DNA from: Earliella scabrosa
Taxonomy: Eukaryota; Basidiomycota; Agaricomycetes; Polyporales; Polyporaceae
Assembly: GCA_022605405.1 (NCBI GenBank)
Contig: JABYQQ010000009.1
Span: forward strand, 1,116,001 to 1,180,000
Reading direction: 5' to 3'
DNA length: 64,000 nucleotides
The translations under genes and the position numbers were made by a program. The number at the start of each line of letters is the position of its first letter. Within the stretch, counting starts at the first letter, position 1. Positions 58,944 to 64,000 of this stretch are shown here, in pieces. Below the pieces are notes generated by a model. It made no database searches. It saw only the letters and a list, made by a program, of their open reading frames with translations, and was not told the DNA's origin.

Positions 58944-60930
58944 ATGGGTAGCACGATGGAACGGAACGCCCGTACTTTGGCCAAGAACAAGAGTGAGCAC
59001 TGTCCGTCAGCCCCTAATCGTACGTCTTGCTGACCCAATGCTGATAGATGTAGAAAATTGGAGTTGGGAAAAGCCCTCGTTGTGGGAAGAAGCACCTGCT
59101 GTCTGGCAAGCATTCGCTCAGAAATGGCGCAACAGTACCAGTGCCGACAAGCTCGAGATCATCGACATATCTGACATTCACAGCGTTTTGGACCTGCCCA
59201 GTGTTCCTCCGGTGATCCTCGTGCGCGCTTGCTATCGGCCAGCTATCGAAGCGGCGTTCTTCAGCAGCAGTGCAGCACGTACAGGCGTAATATTCACTGG
59301 ACAGCCCGGTATTGGTGAGCATTCTAATACCATCTCCCCTATCCAGAGTTTCCAACGACTGTTTAGGCAAGACCGTTCTTCTCGTCTACTTGCTGGTGTA
59401 TCTCTTGGAACGTGGCCAGGTTGTCCTGTTCAGTCCGCACGCGTCACTGTCGATTCTGTTCTATCACGACGGGGTCTACATGGCGGCTCCTGGATACGCC
59501 CACAACTTCCTCCCCAAGCCTAAACCTGGTTCTCGCGCGTTCATCTGGTCGCTGTTCGAGGCCGAAGTCGGGGAGAGCATGGCGTTTGCTCATCGTAGTG
59601 GCGTTCTATTCCCCATCCAGGCGCCGTCTCCGAATCCCAAGCACTACAGTTGGCGCAATTATCGCCGGCCCCCTATCACCGCATTACCGTTGTGGGATCG
59701 CGAAGAGCTCAAACAGGGGTATGTATCTTCCATCCCTTCTTGGTCTATCCTCACGATTCTATCTCCAGGCTCCCGCTGCAAGTTGGCTATGCTGACATGA
59801 AAGCAGAAGTGAAGCTGTTCCTCAAGTCGTGGAAAGGGCCCGACTACAATTCGGCCTCCAACCCCGGTCTCCTCCGACGACTTCGAGCATGCTGTGAATA
59901 TCCTCCCGTCTCGGCGGAGCAGGCGTTCGATATCCTCGTCGATGAGACAATCGCGGCGTTTGGACGCGTCGCTGGCGATGTCTACGAGGCGCTACTGAAT
60001 TGTGATGGCTACAATCAGGTCCTCGCAAGGCACCAAACCGGTTTCCTCTCATACGCCAAATTGATCGAAATCCTCGAGTCAGTCGGCAATGGCGATATCA
60101 GTGACCAGCACCTCGAGCGCATCATTGCCGTCAACCCCGTCAACGCGGTGGGGAAGCCGGCGGAATGGAAAGTCACCTTCAAGTCGCGTGAGATCGCGAA
60201 GACAATCGTGATGCAGTGGGCTTGCGCGCACGACTTGGAGGGAGCGCGAGAACTCATGGGTTATGCCTCCGACTTCCCAGACGTGGGAGCAGCATTCGCC
60301 GGATGGGTTTGCGAATCCATCGTGCACCGCCAAATGCAATTCAACCGCGGCACTGCGAATAACCGGCTACTCAAGCCGATGAAACTGGATGGGTCTGCCT
60401 TCGTCCTTGACCCCATGGCACCCCCCACGACGATGACGATCTCCAGAAAGCCCCGGAAATGTGTGCGCTTCGCTACGGAGACCATTGCCAAGGAGCAACT
60501 CAAGCTGAAGGACGACGAGTACTACGTTCCTGACAGCTCTACTTTCCCTCTCATCGACTCTTTCCTCGTCTCATTCCACCCTGAAGCTGAACCGTCCTCC
60601 GCCGACCTGTGGCTATTCCAGATGCAACGAACGTCCGTGCAGGACGCAGGTTCATCGCATGGTTATGCCCGGATCCAGAACCTCTTCTCCATCCTCCGGA
60701 AGCAGGTCGGCGTGATGATCCAAGCGCGGCGACGATCATCTGACGAACGGGTGGCTAAGAAGCCACGGACGGATCCAGATCCAGTTGTCCGAGTCCATCA
60801 TGTCTTTGTGCGTCCTGCAGGCGACTCGGGGGGTACGACTCGGCGGTGGACTCTCCCTTCAGGCCGGAATGAGGACGGGACGGGAACGGATCATCAGGAA
60901 GACGGGTTCTTGATGGAGATTCATGTATAG
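58944..60930 (+). CDS. Crinkler/RHS-type P-loop NTPase family protein
   Basis: Exons 58944-58992, 59048-59314, 59367-59718 and 59769-60930 sum to 1830 nt, 609 aa in phase. An in-frame ATG at 58782 would add 54 residues. After MGSTMERNARTLAKNKNVEN comes LPSVPPVILVRACYRPAIEA, then a Walker A loop GVIFTGQPGIGKTVLLVYLL whose GIG/KT junction is split by an intron. The strand ERGQVVLFSP and LPLWDREELKQGLPLQVGYA follow. A long helical second half holds LLRRLRACCEYPPVSAEQAF and FAGWVCESIVHRQMQFNRGT and ends GFLMEIHV. The R-CYRP---A motif before GQPGIGK-(S/T) and the W-EL- motif after it match the Crinkler-RHS-like NTPases that are expanded in Agaricomycetes. No secretion signal is present. The C-terminal domain is unidentified, so whether this is an effector, a conflict protein or a degenerating relic is open. 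Confidence 0.7.
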
Positions 60931-61489
60931 GTGCGTCAGCCTTGTACCCCTTGAACCTTTAGTACATCGTTGCTCATGCCAGACTAAGTCCTAGCCAGCG
61001 GGCGATCAAGCTCAATTTGAGATGGACGAGCGCGACGGCAGCGTTCTAGCGGAGAAGGCGTTGTGTTATCCCCACTTTTTACCACTCGTCATTGCTGTCG
61101 CAATTCTTCTTGTCCGACGCTGTCTGTCTTGTGCGAGTCATCTCCGCCTTCTCCTCGACACTCAAACAAGATGCAAATGCGTGATAGATTTGTGCAGTAA
61201 ACAAGGAAAACAAGTGCTTGAGAATGAGATGAATGAGATACATGTCGTGTGCTAGTCGAGATGGACGCATGTGCTCGATTGCAATGGACTGTGTTGTCTA
61301 GTGCTACAATGACCCATGCGCGCTGCATGCAAGTCATCAGATGAGGGGGTATACAAGATATCATGAACGTAGATGAGAGCGTATATCGTGACATGAGATA
61401 GATGTGTAGATCATCACGAACATGGAAGGTCGTGGCACATTATGATACCTGAGATCGTTCGATGGACGTTGAGGCCCATAGTGCATGAT
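60931..61489. other. convergent 3' intergenic region with repeat copy B
   Basis: The 559 bp lie between the ends of the Crinkler/RHS-type gene and the KHA1-like gene. The most notable content is the second copy of the NOP56 3' sequence. The remainder (61270-61440) is AT-rich and has no frame of note. Confidence 0.6.
61076..61265 (+). repeat. direct repeat copy B (downstream of Crinkler/RHS-type gene)
   Basis: The same ordered words as copy A are found at 61086-61101, 61124-61134, 61151-61158 and 61237-61250. Copy B has about 45 extra bases between the third and fourth words. Divergence in the gaps indicates an old duplication. Copy B is not next to any NOP56 coding remnant that I can see. 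Confidence 0.8.
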
Positions 61490-64000
61490 TTACTCCAAAG
61501 GCAGCGTAGCCTGGAAAACGATCATGCTCGCCTGGCAGCCGGACACGACGAGCGCGGTGGTGACATCACCCACGGTGCGCTTGACCTCGTTCGCGACGCC
61601 GCCGTGCTCCTCCATGACCGTCTTCAGCTCCGCATGGTGGTTCTCCACCGCGAGCCGGCGCGAGCGACCGGTGAGGATGAGCAACCGGCTGCGCTCCTCG
61701 ACAGCCTCTTCGGACAGCTGCAGCGCACGCTCGATGACATAATGCAGCGGCGTTGGCGACGACACCTCCGTGAACGTCATGCGCGAGAGCGCGGGGGTGA
61801 GCGACGGATCCTCCGGCCGCGTGTAGCGCGCCCAGGCGATGTTGTCCGCCGTCTCGGACTGGAGGCGGGTCTGAGTCGTCGCGTGCCCGTACACGGTGTC
61901 GGGGAAGGCCTGGATAAACATAGGTAGCACAAACGTCAGATAAGCGTCATCCCGAGGTTGATACACAGGAGACGGCAACGAAGCGCCACACACTCACAGA
62001 GGCGATCGTCGTGTTGTTCTGGTGGGCGTGCGCTTCGCTCAGATGCTCGCCAGACCCGATCCGCGCCTTCTCGTTCCCCTGCGTCTCGGACCCCGTGCGC
62101 ACGAGCAACTCCGCGTCGCTCTTCGACACGCGCACGATCGTCGCGCTGATCTTCGGATTCTCGCACAGCTGCACCGCAAACTCGAGCGCGAGCCGATCGT
62201 CGGGTCCGCCGAAGAAGGGCACAAAGAGCCGGTACGCGCCGCCGTGCGACAACTTGGGCAGCCCGCCGGGTTGGTGCCGGTCCACGTAGAGCGCGACGTC
62301 CGTCTTGCAGGCGCCGAAAACACTACGGACGAACTGCGAATGCCAGATGGAGACATCGCGCTCCTCGGCGGCAGCAGCGGAGGAGCGGAACAGCGCCTCG
62401 AAGGGATTGTTGGTGTGCGTAGCGCGTGGTGTCGTGGGGGCAGTCTCCGGGCCACCGATGTGTTCACGACCGGATGCGGGTCCAAAAGTCGAGTGCGGGG
62501 GCAGCCACGGCACGAGGACGAGCTGCGAGTTGTTGCGGTTTGCGTGATCAGAGACGGATGTGCCGAGATCGTCGAATGGGACAATGGACAACGAGCTGTT
62601 CACAGCCACGCCGTGCAGTGCACCGAAGGTCCCAAAGATGTCCAGGAGCGGGTCAGTCGCAATGAGATGGTCAGCATTCGACGACTTCATGACGGCCGAG
62701 GTACGGTCCGAGAGCTCGATTAGGCGGATTGCATCAATGGTAACGACGTCCGAAGGGTCACTGGATGCCGGCGATGGGCTCTGAGAGTGGGAGTCGTTGT
62801 CCTTTGAAGACGGGGCCTGCGGGGCCTGAGGAACGTAGGGAGGCGGCGGTGGAAGGATGAGCTGCGTGAGGGCCATCATGCCAGGGACATGCTCGAGCTT
62901 GTCGAGGACGATGGTAAAGTGCTTGCGCTTCTCGTCCTCACTCGGTCGTTGTGCCCCTCCCTCTCCGGCCTCCCCACCATCCTGAACATTAGCAAAGTTG
63001 GGGCCCGTCCCAGCTGCGCGAACACGTAGCTCAGGAGGGTACAGATATGTCACGGCAGGGGTTGTCATGAACGTCAACAGCAACGCCTCCAACACGAACA
63101 TGGAGAAGACTCGGCGCGAGAGGATATTGGCGGCAAGACCCACGTTCAGCACGATGAGCTCAACCAGCCTGTATAGCACATAAGTCTCTATATCAAAAGA
63201 GGAGTAGAGGACCGTGGAACATACCCTTTGCAACTCATAAGGGACCCGATCGTGCTTGACTCCCTCCATGTGAACCCGGAAAACCTCGCGGCCAGGGTGC
63301 AACCAAGCATCTTGCCGATGTACGCTAGCGCACAAATAGCGATCGTGTATCCCCAGGTGATGCCTGTAACAAGCAAACAATTATTGTGGCAGTTATACGA
63401 GGCAGGTATGACATGCACTCACCATCATTGAGAAGTCCCAGATCGGTCGATAGACCTGATAGAGTGAAGTACTGCGGCATGCTCAGATTAAGGTCTTGTA
63501 AAGTGCGCGTGACTACTCACTAGCGGCAAGAACAGAATGGAGACCATATCTTCCAGCTTCTCCGTGAGAGCAATTGCCAGACCGCCTTCACGTGGGACGA
63601 TGATGCCCGCAACAAATGCACCGAAGATCGCGTGAACCTGATAGTGAGCAGTTAGCATCGATACCCAAAGCAGAGTGAGCGACGTACTCCGATAATGTCG
63701 GTGAAGAAAGCGGAGCCAAAAACGAGAAGCATCGTAATCGTCATGAAGAACATAGTGGGACCATCGCGAATCGAGCCTGTGCGCCGAGCAAGCCAGTGCA
63801 TGATTGGCCTGGCGATAAAGAGCAGGAAAAGGGTCCACCCCACACAGGTGAGCAGGATCCATAGCGCCATGAGACCAGAACCGGCATTGACGAGCGCAAC
63901 GCTCAGGGCGAGAAGCGTCCAGCCAATGATGTCGTTGCCGACACCAGCCGATAGCACGACTATTCCGACTGTCGTATCAAGGAGTTTGAGCTCCGTGAGA
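61490..64000 (-). CDS. KHA1: KHA1-type K+/H+ antiporter (CPA2), 5' part beyond right edge
   Basis: The window begins inside the Na+/H+-exchanger membrane domain: SAGVGNDIIGWTLLALSVAL, WILLTCVGWTLFLLFIARPI, FFMTITMLLVFGSAFFTDII, then across an intron VHAIFGAFVAGIIVPREGGL and KLEDMVSILFLPLYFTLSGL. These are followed by ITWGYTIAICALAYIGKMLG and LVELIVLNVGLAANILSRRV, which carry CPA2 features (SAGVGNDIIGW has the paired Asn-Asp). The cytosolic part is long, with two universal-stress-like segments (HFTIVLDKLEHVPGMMALTQ and QFVRSVFGACKTDVALYVDR). The last exon ends VSGCQASMIVFQATLPLE at 61490. In yeast Kha1 is a Golgi K+/H+ antiporter. Introns include about 61911-61997 and one that joins SCKG to LVEL. 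Confidence 0.92.

Overview
The window is nuclear DNA of a filamentous basidiomycete, most likely an Agaricomycete such as a polypore. This rests on genes split by many GT-AG introns of about 50-95 nt (often with a CTNAC branch site), GC-rich coding exons, single-copy eukaryotic housekeeping genes, and families typical of Agaricomycetes (F-box/uncharacterised pairs, a DUF6699-like protein, a Crinkler/RHS-type P-loop protein). The species cannot be named from the sequence alone. No rRNA, tRNA, CRISPR array or intact transposon was found.

Layout from left to right. 0-5 kb (minus strand): the 5' part of an actin-patch Bbc1/Aim21-like proline-rich protein, cut by the left edge, then a molybdenum-cofactor sulfite oxidase-type enzyme. 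5-11 kb: TAF6 (minus) diverging from an F-box protein (plus), then a multi-pass membrane protein (plus). 11-23 kb: importin-7/Nmd5, the Dsc3 subunit of a Golgi/ER ubiquitin ligase, and DASH subunit Ask1 (all minus). Ask1 shares a 311-bp divergent promoter with KIN17 (plus), and an uncharacterised gene follows. 23-30 kb: ARP6 (minus) diverging from TANGO2 (plus), then a Zn2Cys6 transcription factor (minus) with 4.8 kb of upstream DNA that has no recognisable gene. 34-43 kb: a base-exchange phosphatidylserine synthase and a large double-RING ubiquitin ligase (both plus). 42-54 kb: a gene-poor tract broken only by a DUF6699-like gene (minus). 54-64 kb: a small acidic protein, NOP56 and a Crinkler/RHS-type NTPase (all plus), then a KHA1-type K+/H+ antiporter (minus) running off the right edge.

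Most genes are unlinked housekeeping functions (transcription initiation, chromatin, kinetochore, nuclear import, snoRNP, secretory quality control, lipid synthesis), so this is not a biosynthetic or defence cluster. The most interesting local feature is the Crinkler/RHS-type gene between NOP56 and KHA1. It is bracketed by two diverged direct copies of one non-coding sequence, one of them in the presumed NOP56 3' UTR. This suggests the gene arrived by a duplication or insertion event into an otherwise conserved neighbourhood. About 19 kb of the 64 kb holds no gene I can support. It is tiled with unrelated open frames and a few protein-like fragments that may be decayed genes.
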